Positions 28,638-37,678 of a DNA stretch of 64,000 nucleotides are shown piece by piece (position 1 is the first letter of the stretch; every line of letters begins with the position of its first letter). The position numbers were made by a program, and so were the translations under genes. The notes beneath the pieces are model-generated. The model had not been told where the DNA came from. It saw only the letters and a list, made by a program, of their open reading frames with translations, and did not search any database. This stretch comes from Campylobacterales bacterium (GTDB lineage: Bacteria > Campylobacterota > Campylobacteria > Campylobacterales > QNZT01): contig JAJRSK010000029.1 in NCBI GenBank assembly GCA_024278835.1, positions 62,001 through 126,000 on the forward strand. The letters run 5' to 3'.

Positions 28638-30110
28638 GTGAAAAAATTAGTGCTTTTGCTACCTAGCGTACTGCTCTTATCTCTGCATGCTAGCTATCAT
28701 GATAGACACGTCTATTATTTTAAAAGTTCTCTTCCAAAAGAGGCTACATACATCCCTATTTATAGAGTCAAGATAGGGGCATTTAGCCATCTTAACAATG
28801 CAAAAAAGATGCAAAAAAATACTCCCAAAAGTTATATCCTAAAGGGAGAGAAATATCACAATCTTTATCTTGGAGCCTATCATGATAAAGCTGAGGCGAT
28901 GCGTACACTTAACGTACTCCAAAAGCACTATCATGATGCCTACCTTGTGACTACCTACGAGATACAAAAGCCTATCATGATAGAGGAAAAAGAGGATTTT
29001 TTCAAACAAGCACAAGCTTACTTTGCATCGGGAGATTATGAGAGTGCGCTTGCGCTTTATGACAAAGAGATGATTCTACATCCCAACAATCATCTCGCCG
29101 CTTTAGAGTACGCTAGAACACTTTATATGCTAGGCTTTTATAAACAAGCAAGAGAAGTGTTTGTAAACGTGTTAGCCCAAAATCCCCCTGCGCAGGTACA
29201 ACACAATATCCATCTCTTTTTGGAAAAAATTGAGAACAAACTCACTACGCATAGCTTTACGGGGACTATCATGATAGGTGCCACCTATGATGACAATCTA
29301 GGCTACACCACTTCTTCCCCGACATTTAACTATGGTGGATTGACCTTAGAAAACGATACCAACAAAACAAAAGGATTTTACAACACACTCAATCTTCTCC
29401 TCTCACATCATTATCAAAAAGAGCATTTTTCTTGGGAGAGCAGTTTTTATACCTACAACGAATTTCAACAACAAAACAATATCTCAGCACTCAACCTACT
29501 ACATCTTTCAACAGCTATCTCAAAAAGTTACAATAACTTTAAAATCACACTACCCGTAGCTATATCACACACATGGTTTGCACAAAAAAGAGACACACTT
29601 AGTCTCATGACACAGCCTAGCTTCATCTTCAAAGTATCCAACAAAACACAACTTGCACTACAAACACTCTATCGTCATAGTAAAAATGAAACAGATGATG
29701 AAAAAAGTTACGGCACTTGGGGCACTAGCATCATAACAAGTAGCGTTTTTAAACAAAGCAGTATACAAACCAAGCTAGGATATGAAAAGGATAAAAAAGA
29801 AGAGGGGGAGAGAATCGACATCTCAAAAGAAAATTTTTATGCAGGCGCGACACTAGGTTATGATGTGTTAACAGATAGCCAACTATTTTTACGCTATTTA
29901 TATCTAGAGAGCCACTATAGCGATAGTGACCCAACTCTAGCCTATGCGAGAGAAGATAAGAAAAATCAACTCACGCTAGGCATGAAACAGGGCATCAGCA
30001 AAAAAAGTGCACTATCACTCATATATACCTATCTCAACAATCACTCAAACATCAACAGTTACAGCTATAAGAAAAATGCCTACACGCTAAACTATAATTA
30101 TGACTTTTAG
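28638..30110 (+). CDS. SPOR/TPR outer-membrane barrel protein, Slam-like
   Basis: The better start is GTG at 28638 (MKKLVLLLP...), eight bases after AAGGA; the ATG at 28632 is only two bases from it. The 490-residue product has a signal peptide, a SPOR-like region (about 45-110: YRVKIGAFS, YLGAYHDKAEA), TPR helices (about 125-195: GDYESALALYDKEM, ALEYARTLYMLGFYKQA) and a C-terminal beta-barrel ending in Phe (YTLNYNYDF). TPR plus barrel, with a junction like LAQNPPAQVQHNI, is the layout of surface lipoprotein assembly modulators (Slam, DUF560). The adjacent giant lipoprotein is the obvious candidate client. Four TATCATGATA copies occur within 600 bases. It converges on dapD with a four-base stop overlap. 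Confidence 0.65.
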   Translation: MKKLVLLLPSVLLLSLHASYHDRHVYYFKSSLPKEATYIPIYRVKIGAFSHLNNAKKMQKNTPKSYILKGEKYHNLYLGAYHDKAEAMRTLNVLQKHYHDAYLVTTYEIQKPIMIEEKEDFFKQAQAYFASGDYESALALYDKEMILHPNNHLAALEYARTLYMLGFYKQAREVFVNVLAQNPPAQVQHNIHLFLEKIENKLTTHSFTGTIMIGATYDDNLGYTTSSPTFNYGGLTLENDTNKTKGFYNTLNLLLSHHYQKEHFSWESSFYTYNEFQQQNNISALNLLHLSTAISKSYNNFKITLPVAISHTWFAQKRDTLSLMTQPSFIFKVSNKTQLALQTLYRHSKNETDDEKSYGTWGTSIITSSVFKQSSIQTKLGYEKDKKEEGERIDISKENFYAGATLGYDVLTDSQLFLRYLYLESHYSDSDPTLAYAREDKKNQLTLGMKQGISKKSALSLIYTYLNNHSNINSYSYKKNAYTLNYNYDF

Positions 30111-31312
30111 TGCAAGTCCGCGTTTAGCTTCACTTCTCTCGTACTTCTAAAAGCTTTTATAGCACCAGTAAGAGAATCTTCTCTAAAATGAATCCCATTT
30201 AAGCCCGCCAAAACAGCCCCTTTGAAAACATCTGTATCAGCAGAAGTCCATTCTGGATTTGCCTCTTTGATTTTGTTAAATTCATCCGTATTGATAGAGA
30301 TTTTAGTCCCTGCAAGGATAGAAACACCTGCATCTACGATACAGCCGTCCCCTAGAGGGATACCTGTCACAGAGTTGGCACCTAAGAGTGTATTTTCACC
30401 GATAGAGATAGGGTTTCCATCTGTTCCAGAAAGCACACCAAGTATACTCGCACCACCACCTACATCAGATCCTGCTCCTACGATAGCAGATGAAGAGATA
30501 CGCCCCTCTACCATCACAGGCCCCGTCGTTCCAGCATTAAAATTGATATAAGAAGCACCTGGCATGACCGTCGTACCAGCGTGTAACTGTGCACCCATTC
30601 GTACTTTTGATGCATCAAGGATTCTTGTATTATCTGCTGGGATAACATGCTGTAAAAATCTTGGGAATTTATCCACAGAAGAAATCTCAGGATACATGCC
30701 ATCTAGTTTTAACGAAATTTCATTTTCTCTTAACCAGTCAAGTTCGATAGGCATATTGCCAGACCATGCGACATTTTCAAGCTTTCCAAATGCACCATCA
30801 AGATTGACTGAGCGAAGGGCTACTTTTGCCTCAGAGAGTCCATAAAGCTTGAGGTAAATTGCTTCTACACTTTGAGGCGCACTATCTTCAAAAAGAAATA
30901 CTATTTTAAAAGAAGTCTCGTCAACTTGTTGTGACATAAATAGCTCGGAAAGATGCTTAATCACTTGTACATTTTTATGATCATTGCCTGCTGCTTCTTC
31001 AATATAAGGAGTAAAAATATTCATAGCATTTTCAACAAAATCACGAGATACTTCTGTGACAAACTCACTTGCTGAAAAATCAACATTTACACCAGCATCT
31101 GCTAAAGATGCTGCAAAAACTGCTGCTGAACCAAAGTTTTCGTTCCAGTTAGTTAAGGCAAATGTCGCCTGTAAAATCTTGTCTTCATTTTTTTGACCAC
31201 GATCAATTCTAGTAATACCAAATGCAATTGGATCTCTATAACCAGAAACTGTTTTAGCTGACTCTACAAACGAAGCAAATGCTTCTTTACTCATTACCTT
31301 ATCTATTGCCAT
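30107..31312 (-). CDS. dapD: Tetrahydrodipicolinate N-succinyltransferase
   Basis: The enzyme transfers succinyl from succinyl-CoA to tetrahydrodipicolinate in lysine and meso-diaminopimelate synthesis, acting in the cytosol as a trimer. The 401-residue length is that of the long DapD form found in Campylobacterota. The left-handed beta-helix is visible in hexapeptide-like turns (GAQLHAGTTVMPGASYINFNAG broken into turns at about residues 235-260, then AIVGAGSDVGGGASILG and IGENTLLGANSVTGIPLG). It starts three bases after the stop of the interrupted helicase gene and is likely transcribed with it. The stop overlaps the Slam-like gene from the other strand. Confidence 0.92.
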   Translation of the reverse strand: MAIDKVMSKEAFASFVESAKTVSGYRDPIAFGITRIDRGQKNEDKILQATFALTNWNENFGSAAVFAASLADAGVNVDFSASEFVTEVSRDFVENAMNIFTPYIEEAAGNDHKNVQVIKHLSELFMSQQVDETSFKIVFLFEDSAPQSVEAIYLKLYGLSEAKVALRSVNLDGAFGKLENVAWSGNMPIELDWLRENEISLKLDGMYPEISSVDKFPRFLQHVIPADNTRILDASKVRMGAQLHAGTTVMPGASYINFNAGTTGPVMVEGRISSSAIVGAGSDVGGGASILGVLSGTDGNPISIGENTLLGANSVTGIPLGDGCIVDAGVSILAGTKISINTDEFNKIKEANPEWTSADTDVFKGAVLAGLNGIHFREDSLTGAIKAFRSTREVKLNADLH

Positions 31313-31315
31313 ATT

Positions 31316-32836
31316 TTATCCTCTATTACTGTTGTTACTTCTATTTCCGCCGCTGTTACCACCACGATTGCCACCGCTATTTCGACTACCACCACGGTTT
31401 CCGCCACCGCTATTTCGATTGTTATTGCCACGGTATCCACCACCGCCACCACTTCTATTTCTTCCGCTACGGTTTCTACCACCACGATTTCTTCCACCAT
31501 CGCCACCACGACCAGCATTTGCCATGAGTCTGTCAACTTCTGCGATAGTTTTACCGATACGGTCACTTCCTTGGATATCGTTTTCACTATAGAGCATAGA
31601 AGCTAGTTTAAGCGCTATATCTTCATCTGAAAGTTCAGTTTTCAGATTTTCTACTAGTTCACGTGCTAAGTCTGAAATCTCTTGTTTTTTAAGATTATCT
31701 ATCATCTTGTCTTTTTGTTGCATCTGTACATCACGAATCGTAGGAATCACTTTTGACTCTAGCGTAGAGCCTACATCTTTTTGAATTTTTTTAAGTGAAT
31801 TAAACTCTCTTGGTGTCACGATAGAGATAGCCATGCCATCTTTACCCGCACGACCCGTTCGTCCGATACGATGCACATAAGACTCAGAATCAAAAGGAAT
31901 ATGATAGTTAAATACATGAGATACATCTCTCACATCTAAACCACGAGCCGCAACATCAGTCGCTATCAATGTCTCAAAGCTTCCTCTTTTAAAAGCACGG
32001 ATAACATCTTCACGTTGACGTTGTTCCATATCACCATGTAAGCCCTTAGCACTCTGTCCTTGTGCCATCAAATAATCTGCAAGTCTATCTACTTCTCTTT
32101 TTGTACGACAAAAAACGATACTTTTCACTGGATTTTTAAAATCCATCAAACGAATAAGTGCGTCATCTCTTTCTCTCTATTCAACCACATAATAAAGTTG
32201 TTTGATGTTTTCATTGGTGGTGTTTGTTTTAGTGATAGTCACAAACTCAGGACGATACAAAATCGTCTCTGCCAACATCTTGATAGGCTTAGGCATCGTC
32301 GCTGAGAAAAGAAGCGTTTGACGTGTACTTGGAAAATACGTAAATATCTCTTTGATATCATCTAAAAATCCCATGTCCAACATCTCATCTGCTTCATCCA
32401 AAACCACATACTTAGGGTTGATGCTAATTTCACCTTTGTTTAAAAGATCCAAAAATCTACCTGGTGTCGCTACGATGATACCTGCACTGTTGATGTGTTT
32501 GATTTGTCTACTATACGATGAACCACCATAAACAGTCGCTGTGGAAGTGTTAAAGTTTCTAGCAAATCTAAACAGTTCATCACTCACTTGTGTGGCAAGT
32601 TCTCTTGTTGGCACGATAACGACCATCTCAACATCACCATTGTGTTCCATCATGTTGATGATAGGCAGTCCAAATGCCGCTGTTTTTCCTGTACCAGTTT
32701 GCGCTTGTGCTACGATATCTTTTCCCTCAAGTACGATTGGCATCGCATCTTGTTGTACGGGGCTAGGTTCTGTGAACCCTGCATCTTTGATAGCGCGCGC
32801 TAAGGGTGCTTTAAAATTAAAGTCTTCAAAAGTCAT
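31316..32836 (-). pseudogene. DEAD-box RNA helicase interrupted by an in-frame amber codon
   Basis: Two open stretches in the same frame make one 506-codon helicase. Residues 1-219 hold RecA domain 1 (AQTGTGKT, PTRELA, DEAD, SAT). At 32179-32177 the codon after VVE is TAG. The frame then continues RERDDALIRLMDF and a complete RecA domain 2 (HRIGRTGRAG), ending in an Arg/Gly/Asn-rich RGG tail of about 65 residues. Homologues commonly read VVEERERDD here, so a single GAG-to-TAG change explains the break. A Met shortly after (32149) could restart domain 2 alone, but I see no good ribosome site. The intact remainder suggests a very recent mutation, a sequencing error or readthrough. Confidence 0.85.
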
Positions 32837-33041
32837 ATATTTTTCTTTATGTTAGTATCATAAACACTACTAAGAACCAACATCTTTCAGTTTTTATCTT
32901 TCTATTAACCGACGATTCTCACGAAATTTTACCTTGATAAAGAGTGTGAAGTGTGTTGGTTATTGGGAGTATTTATGTAGACGCGATGATAGCGAAAGTA
33001 AGCTTCATAAAAACTTACCTTCTCATACTATCATGATAGCG

Positions 33042-33935
33042 TTAGTTTGCAAGCAAGTCTTTGAGGCTCTCTTTGGGATTTTTTCCTTTTATAATGGCAT
33101 TGACTTCTATAGCGATAGGCACATAGATATCTTCTTTTTTGGCGATTTTTACGATGGCTTCAGCGGTAGGTACACCCTCCGCCACTTCACCTAAATCTTC
33201 CAAAATAGCATCCATACTTTTTCCCTCAGCTAGTGCTAACCCGACACGATAATTACGTGAGAGTTTAGAAGAAGCAGTTAAAAACAAATCTCCCGAACCA
33301 CCAAGTCCTATAAAGCTATCTTTTGATGCGCCAAAATGTTTTCCAAAGCGCATCATCTCTACTAAACCACGTGATATCAAAGATGCCCGAGCATTATTGC
33401 CAAGTCCCAAGCCTTCACAAATACCACTCGCAATCGCAATGACATTTTTGTACGCCCCACTCACCTCTGCTCCCATTACGTCAGTAGAGGTGTATGTCTT
33501 GATAAAAGAGGGGAAAAAAGTGCTATATTTTTCTGAGAGTTTATTATTGGTTGAACTGATGACCAACGCACAAGGAAGCCCCTGTATTACCTCCGCAGCA
33601 AAAGAAGGTCCAGAGATAAACGCCATATTTTCTTCAGGGACAAAGGCAGAAAATACTTCATTTAAAAACTTCCCAGAACTGACTTCTATCCCTTTTGATG
33701 CGACCAAAATCTTCTGATTGTTAAAGACAAAGTTATTTTCTAACCACGCTCTTGCATGTTGGGCAGAAATCGCAAAAACTAAGTATTCCAAAGAGAGTAT
33801 CTCATCCACAGAGACAAAGTGTGGAATCTCTTTTTGCCTTCGTGAGGTAATAAATACTTCATTGTCAGGATTTTTTGAAAAAGCATACTGCAAAGCTTGA
33901 CCCCATTTTCCCGCACCTATGATTCCTATCTTCAT
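33042..33935 (-). CDS. gpsA: Glycerol-3-phosphate dehydrogenase [NAD(P)+]
   Basis: It reduces dihydroxyacetone phosphate to sn-glycerol-3-phosphate for phospholipid synthesis in the cytosol. The 297-residue product begins with the Rossmann motif GIIGAGKWGQAL. It has ISGPSFAAEV (about 118) and the catalytic-domain stretch GAYKNVIAIASGICEGLGLG (about 165), with the active-site lysine in YKN, and GLGGSGDLFLT (about 225). Length is slightly short of the usual 310-340 but normal for Campylobacterota. The start overlaps the stop of the upstream TrkA-like gene by four bases, making it the last gene of the gatB-channel-TrkA-gpsA run. A TATCATGATA copy lies four bases past its stop. Confidence 0.93.
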   Translation of the reverse strand: MKIGIIGAGKWGQALQYAFSKNPDNEVFITSRRQKEIPHFVSVDEILSLEYLVFAISAQHARAWLENNFVFNNQKILVASKGIEVSSGKFLNEVFSAFVPEENMAFISGPSFAAEVIQGLPCALVISSTNNKLSEKYSTFFPSFIKTYTSTDVMGAEVSGAYKNVIAIASGICEGLGLGNNARASLISRGLVEMMRFGKHFGASKDSFIGLGGSGDLFLTASSKLSRNYRVGLALAEGKSMDAILEDLGEVAEGVPTAEAIVKIAKKEDIYVPIAIEVNAIIKGKNPKESLKDLLAN

Positions 33936-34606
33936 TTTAGCCCCTTTTTGAGTTTTGCTATATTTTTCTTATCACCGATTACGACCAAAATATCACCCTC
34001 TCGCATCTTACGATAAATCTTATGCGTATTATAATAAAATTTACCACCCTCTTTTGCTGCATGTACCCCTATCATGATGATATCATACTCCGATTCTAAA
34101 GTAAGTTTACGAAACTGTTCCCCGATGATACTTGTCTCTTGGGGCACGACAACCTCTGCTATCTCTATAGAGAGATCACTATAAATGATTTGGTCAAAGA
34201 CATCAAAAATCTTCGGCTTTTGCAAAACCCTAAAAATTCTATGAGAACCCAAATCATAAGGGTTAACCGTATAGCTAGCCCCTGCTAGTAGCATCTTTTT
34301 TTCATCATTGACTGTGGCAGCCAGAGAGATAATTTTAAGATTTTGATTGAGTTTGCGCGCAGAGAGTGTGACAAAAAGATTATTATTGTACTCTTCATGC
34401 ATACAAAAAAATGTCTCAATCTCCTTTTCTATGCCTATCTCTTTGAGATATATATCTTTTGTGATATCCAAGCAGCGCGCACCAAATCCATCCCCAAGAG
34501 CACTCTCTACATCTTCTTCGCTACAAGAGACGATAAAAAATGCTATGCTCCGTGCTTTTAACATCTTTGCTAACTCTCTGGCTGTTTTTCCATATCCATA
34601 TATCAC
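33932..34606 (-). CDS. TrkA-N/TrkA-C domain potassium-channel regulatory protein
   Basis: The 224-residue protein has a Rossmann-type RCK domain (starting IYGYGKTARELA) and a C-terminal TrkA-C domain (about 145-220, IIGEQFRKLTLESEYD and GDILVVIGD). It is a cytosolic gating subunit that binds nucleotide or cation. It follows the K+ channel gene, which has its own RCK domain, so the two probably form one assembly. The first regular start codon is GTG at 34606, but this clips the first strand. An AGGATAAGCC ribosome site is spaced for an ATC codon at 34618, which would give I/M-K-Q-L-V-I-Y-G-Y-G, the expected N-terminus. The start is therefore uncertain. Confidence 0.82.
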   Translation of the reverse strand: MIYGYGKTARELAKMLKARSIAFFIVSCSEEDVESALGDGFGARCLDITKDIYLKEIGIEKEIETFFCMHEEYNNNLFVTLSARKLNQNLKIISLAATVNDEKKMLLAGASYTVNPYDLGSHRIFRVLQKPKIFDVFDQIIYSDLSIEIAEVVVPQETSIIGEQFRKLTLESEYDIIMIGVHAAKEGGKFYYNTHKIYRKMREGDILVVIGDKKNIAKLKKGLK

Positions 34607-34621
34607 TAACTGTTTGATGGC

Positions 34622-36172
34622 TTATCCTTTAAAAAGAGTCAGTTTAAATGCAATGATATCTTCTCTATCCCCAATCACCATCAAGACATCATGCTCTCTT
34701 AATATAAATATCTCATCTTTAGGGTGAAAATAAAACTTATCCTGCTCATTTGCCCGCACCAATCCCAAAAGCTTGAGGTTAAAATGCTTTAAGTTTAACT
34801 TTTTTAAAGATAGATGATACGCTTTTGACTCTTTGGCAATTTCTATCTCTTCGAGGATAGGGTCTTCTCGCTCTAAAAGTATATTATCAATAGCCCCATA
34901 GGCAATCGGTGCTTCCAGATACTCCATAGCTGCAATAGCCGCACTTTTATAAGGGAAAATCGCCTCTTTAGCACCTGCAATCTCTAGTTTTAACTTTGCC
35001 TCTTTTTTATTGACCCTGGAGTAGACGACAGTATCGCTATTAAGTGATTTTAAAGATAAAATGATAGAGAGGTTAAGGGCATCATTATCTGTTAAGGCCA
35101 CAGCATGTTTAAGTTTACTATCACACCTCAGTAATTCCAAAACATCCATATCAGAGGCATCTGCATGTAAGGCTAAAAATTTCTCTTTTTTAGCTTCTTC
35201 TATCTCTCCAGCATTCACATCAAGTACCACAAACTTTTCACCTGCACGATATAATTCTCTGGCTAACTCTTTCCCCATCTTACCATATCCACAGATAAGC
35301 ACATACGATTTTAATTTTGCTATCTCATTGAGCACATGTTGTTCTTTCACCTCTTCTAACTTCTCCGTCATGGAGGTCGTAATGATAGAGGTCATAAATG
35401 AGATGATAGCAATCCCTCCCATGATAAGAAACATCGTGATAAAACGCCCTGCCGATGTTTGTGGTGTGATATCTCCAAAACCCACGGTAGTGATAGTGAC
35501 GACTGCCCAGTAAATCGCGTCAAAAAAGGTATCTATCTTTTCATTGCCCCCCGCCCCTTCAAAGATATAAATCACCGTTGAAGCAAAAAATACCATAAAA
35601 GAGAAGATAACAAGTAAGGTAACAAACTCATAGCGTTTCTCAGTAAAAACCCGCAGTAAAAAATTGAGATTTTGTGTATATCTAAAGACTTTAAAGAGCC
35701 TAAAAAGTAGTAAAAAACGTAGTACTCTTAGTGGTCGATAAGAAGGAAGAATTGCTAACAAATCAATAATAGACATAGGAGAGATAACGAAGCGAAACTT
35801 CTCTAAAAGGGCTGGTTTTAAAAGCATCCATGCCGTTGAATTCTTCTCCTCTACCTCATATTGTTCATGTGTTTCAATGATAGACATATGGGCATTACTA
35901 CTCACCCAAAAACGTCCCAACCACTCTAGTATAAAGATAACAACAGCCACCATTTCAAAGATGTAGACGATAGGAGGCAAGGCATGTTTTATCTCTAAAA
36001 TCAGGATTAAAATAGTACTTAAGACTAAAAAAATCATAAAAATATCAAAATATTTTTTTTTAACAGAGGCTTCTCCTTCTAAAATTTCAAAGGCAAACCT
36101 CTTTATCTTTTTATAACGCTTAGAGGCTTCTAAGGCATAAGAAAATGTTAAAAGCCACCTTTTAAATGTCAT
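34622..36172 (-). CDS. Kch-type voltage-gated-like K+ channel with RCK domain
   Basis: A 516-residue inner-membrane protein. After a cytosolic N-terminus come about six membrane helices (45-285), the fourth region bearing spaced arginines (RPLRVLRFLLLFRLFKVFR), and a pore loop with the selectivity filter TTVGFGD (about 235). The cytosolic part has a Rossmann RCK domain (VLICGYGKMGKELARELY, about 292) and a TrkA-C domain (about 430-510). This is the six-helix prokaryotic K+ channel plan. The start shares one base with the gatB stop (TAATG). The following TrkA-like gene begins 15 bases after its stop. Confidence 0.9.
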   Translation of the reverse strand: MTFKRWLLTFSYALEASKRYKKIKRFAFEILEGEASVKKKYFDIFMIFLVLSTILILILEIKHALPPIVYIFEMVAVVIFILEWLGRFWVSSNAHMSIIETHEQYEVEEKNSTAWMLLKPALLEKFRFVISPMSIIDLLAILPSYRPLRVLRFLLLFRLFKVFRYTQNLNFLLRVFTEKRYEFVTLLVIFSFMVFFASTVIYIFEGAGGNEKIDTFFDAIYWAVVTITTVGFGDITPQTSAGRFITMFLIMGGIAIISFMTSIITTSMTEKLEEVKEQHVLNEIAKLKSYVLICGYGKMGKELARELYRAGEKFVVLDVNAGEIEEAKKEKFLALHADASDMDVLELLRCDSKLKHAVALTDNDALNLSIILSLKSLNSDTVVYSRVNKKEAKLKLEIAGAKEAIFPYKSAAIAAMEYLEAPIAYGAIDNILLEREDPILEEIEIAKESKAYHLSLKKLNLKHFNLKLLGLVRANEQDKFYFHPKDEIFILREHDVLMVIGDREDIIAFKLTLFKG

Positions 36173-37587
36173 TAAGCGAGTTTGTTCTTTAAAATTTCAT
36201 TGACTTTGGCAGGGTTGGCGCTTCCTTTGCTCTCCTTCATCACTTGCCCTACAAAGAAACCAAGCAACTTCTCCTTGCCACCTCTGTACTGTTCAACCTT
36301 ATCAGGGTTTGCAAGCAATATACCATCAACAAGTGCTTCAATAGCCCCATCATCACTCATCTGCTTTAGACCAAGTTTATCGATAGTTTCATCAATACCC
36401 ATCTCATTTTCCATCACATAATCCAGTACCTCTTTAGCCGCTTTTCCAGATATAGTACCATCATCTATACGCTTGACTAGTGTCGCCAACTTCACAGCAT
36501 CTACAGGATTACTTTCAGCATTTTTTAAACGTCCTTGAAGTTCAACAGTGAGCCAAGTCACAGAATTTTTCGCACTTGCTCCCTCTGCTAACATCTTTTC
36601 AAAAAAGTGCGCCATCTCTATATCTGCCGTAATCACTGCCGCGTCATATTCTTTGATAGCATGTTCTTTGACAAAGCGTGCCTTTTTGGCATCGGGCAAT
36701 TCAGGGATGTTTTTTCCCTCTTCTAGCATCGCATCACTCACGATTACTGGCTCTAAATCAGGCTCAGGAAAGTAGCGGTAATCTGCTGCATCCTCTTTAC
36801 CACGCATAGATTTTGTCTGTCCACTCTGCACATCAAACAGTCTCGTCTCTTGATACACTTCTTCATCAAAAACGCCATCTTCCCAAGCCTCTATCTGACG
36901 CCCTATTTCATACTCGGTGGCTTTTTGGATAAATTTAAACGAGTTCATATTTTTAATCTCGACCCGTGTATTGAGGTTTGTTGCTCCTTTTGGACGGATG
37001 GAGATATTCACATCACAGCGAAATGATCCCTCTTGCATATTGGCATCAGAGATGTCAAGGTAACGCACAATGGCATGTAACTTTTTAAGGTATCGTATCG
37101 CTTCATCGCTACTGCGCATGTCAGGGTCTGATACGATTTCAAGTAGTGGGGTACCTGCACGGTTTAAATCTACCTTACTCTCTGCTCCATCATGGATACT
37201 TTTCCCCGCATCTTCTTCGAGGTGCGCTCTTGTAATACCGATACGCTTGCTTGAGCCATCATCAAAATCAATAATGATTTCACCACCCTCCACGATAGGA
37301 ATCTCAAATTGCGAGATTTGATACCCCTTTGGGAGATCTGGATAAAAGTAGTTTTTTCGGTTAAAAATAGACTTTTTATGGATAGTTGATCCTACAGCAT
37401 TACCAAAATAAATCGCCTTTTTAACCGCTTCAAAATTCAGTACCGGAAGTGCGCCAGGAAGTCCTAAACAAACAGGGCAGACATTGGTATTTGGTGCTTC
37501 ACCAAAAGAGGTGGGACAGGAACAAAAAATCTTTGTCTTGGTATTTAACTGGATATGGACTTCTAAACCGATGATAACTTCAAACAT
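36172..37587 (-). CDS. gatB: Asp-tRNA(Asn)/Glu-tRNA(Gln) amidotransferase subunit B
   Basis: With GatA and GatC it converts misacylated Glu-tRNA(Gln) (and Asp-tRNA(Asn)) to the amide forms, needed where GlnRS is missing. The 471-residue product begins [19 protein letters not shown], the conserved kinase-like core. It has [15 protein letters not shown] (about 37), the zinc-binding cysteines in [20 protein letters not shown] and a C-terminal helical/YqeY-like tail. I place the start at the ATG at 37587 with AAGG eight bases upstream; a TTG one codon earlier extends the frame. gatA and gatC are not in the window. Confidence 0.95.
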   Translation of the reverse strand: MFEVIIGLEVHIQLNTKTKIFCSCPTSFGEAPNTNVCPVCLGLPGALPVLNFEAVKKAIYFGNAVGSTIHKKSIFNRKNYFYPDLPKGYQISQFEIPIVEGGEIIIDFDDGSSKRIGITRAHLEEDAGKSIHDGAESKVDLNRAGTPLLEIVSDPDMRSSDEAIRYLKKLHAIVRYLDISDANMQEGSFRCDVNISIRPKGATNLNTRVEIKNMNSFKFIQKATEYEIGRQIEAWEDGVFDEEVYQETRLFDVQSGQTKSMRGKEDAADYRYFPEPDLEPVIVSDAMLEEGKNIPELPDAKKARFVKEHAIKEYDAAVITADIEMAHFFEKMLAEGASAKNSVTWLTVELQGRLKNAESNPVDAVKLATLVKRIDDGTISGKAAKEVLDYVMENEMGIDETIDKLGLKQMSDDGAIEALVDGILLANPDKVEQYRGGKEKLLGFFVGQVMKESKGSANPAKVNEILKNKLA

Positions 37588-37678
37588 CAACTAAACCTTG
37601 CGTAATTATTTTTTTCATTTTACAACAATTTTCATTAGAGCAATAGAAGTTATCTAAGGAGAATAAATGCTATACGTA

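Noticed and set aside
31279..31592. His/Tyr-rich and Pro/Leu-rich open frames on the plus strand
   Set aside because: They are antisense reflections of the Arg/Gly/Asn-rich tail of the interrupted helicase, with no ribosome site or independent support.
31316..32836. Frameshift as the cause of the split helicase
   Set aside because: The two starts differ by 687 bases, a multiple of three, and the sequence between them reads on in frame after the TAG, so it is a nonsense codon.
32837..33041. A gene in the gap between the interrupted helicase and gpsA
   Set aside because: The only frames there run into the antisense of gpsA and lack ribosome sites; the gap shows just a palindrome copy and a weak hairpin.
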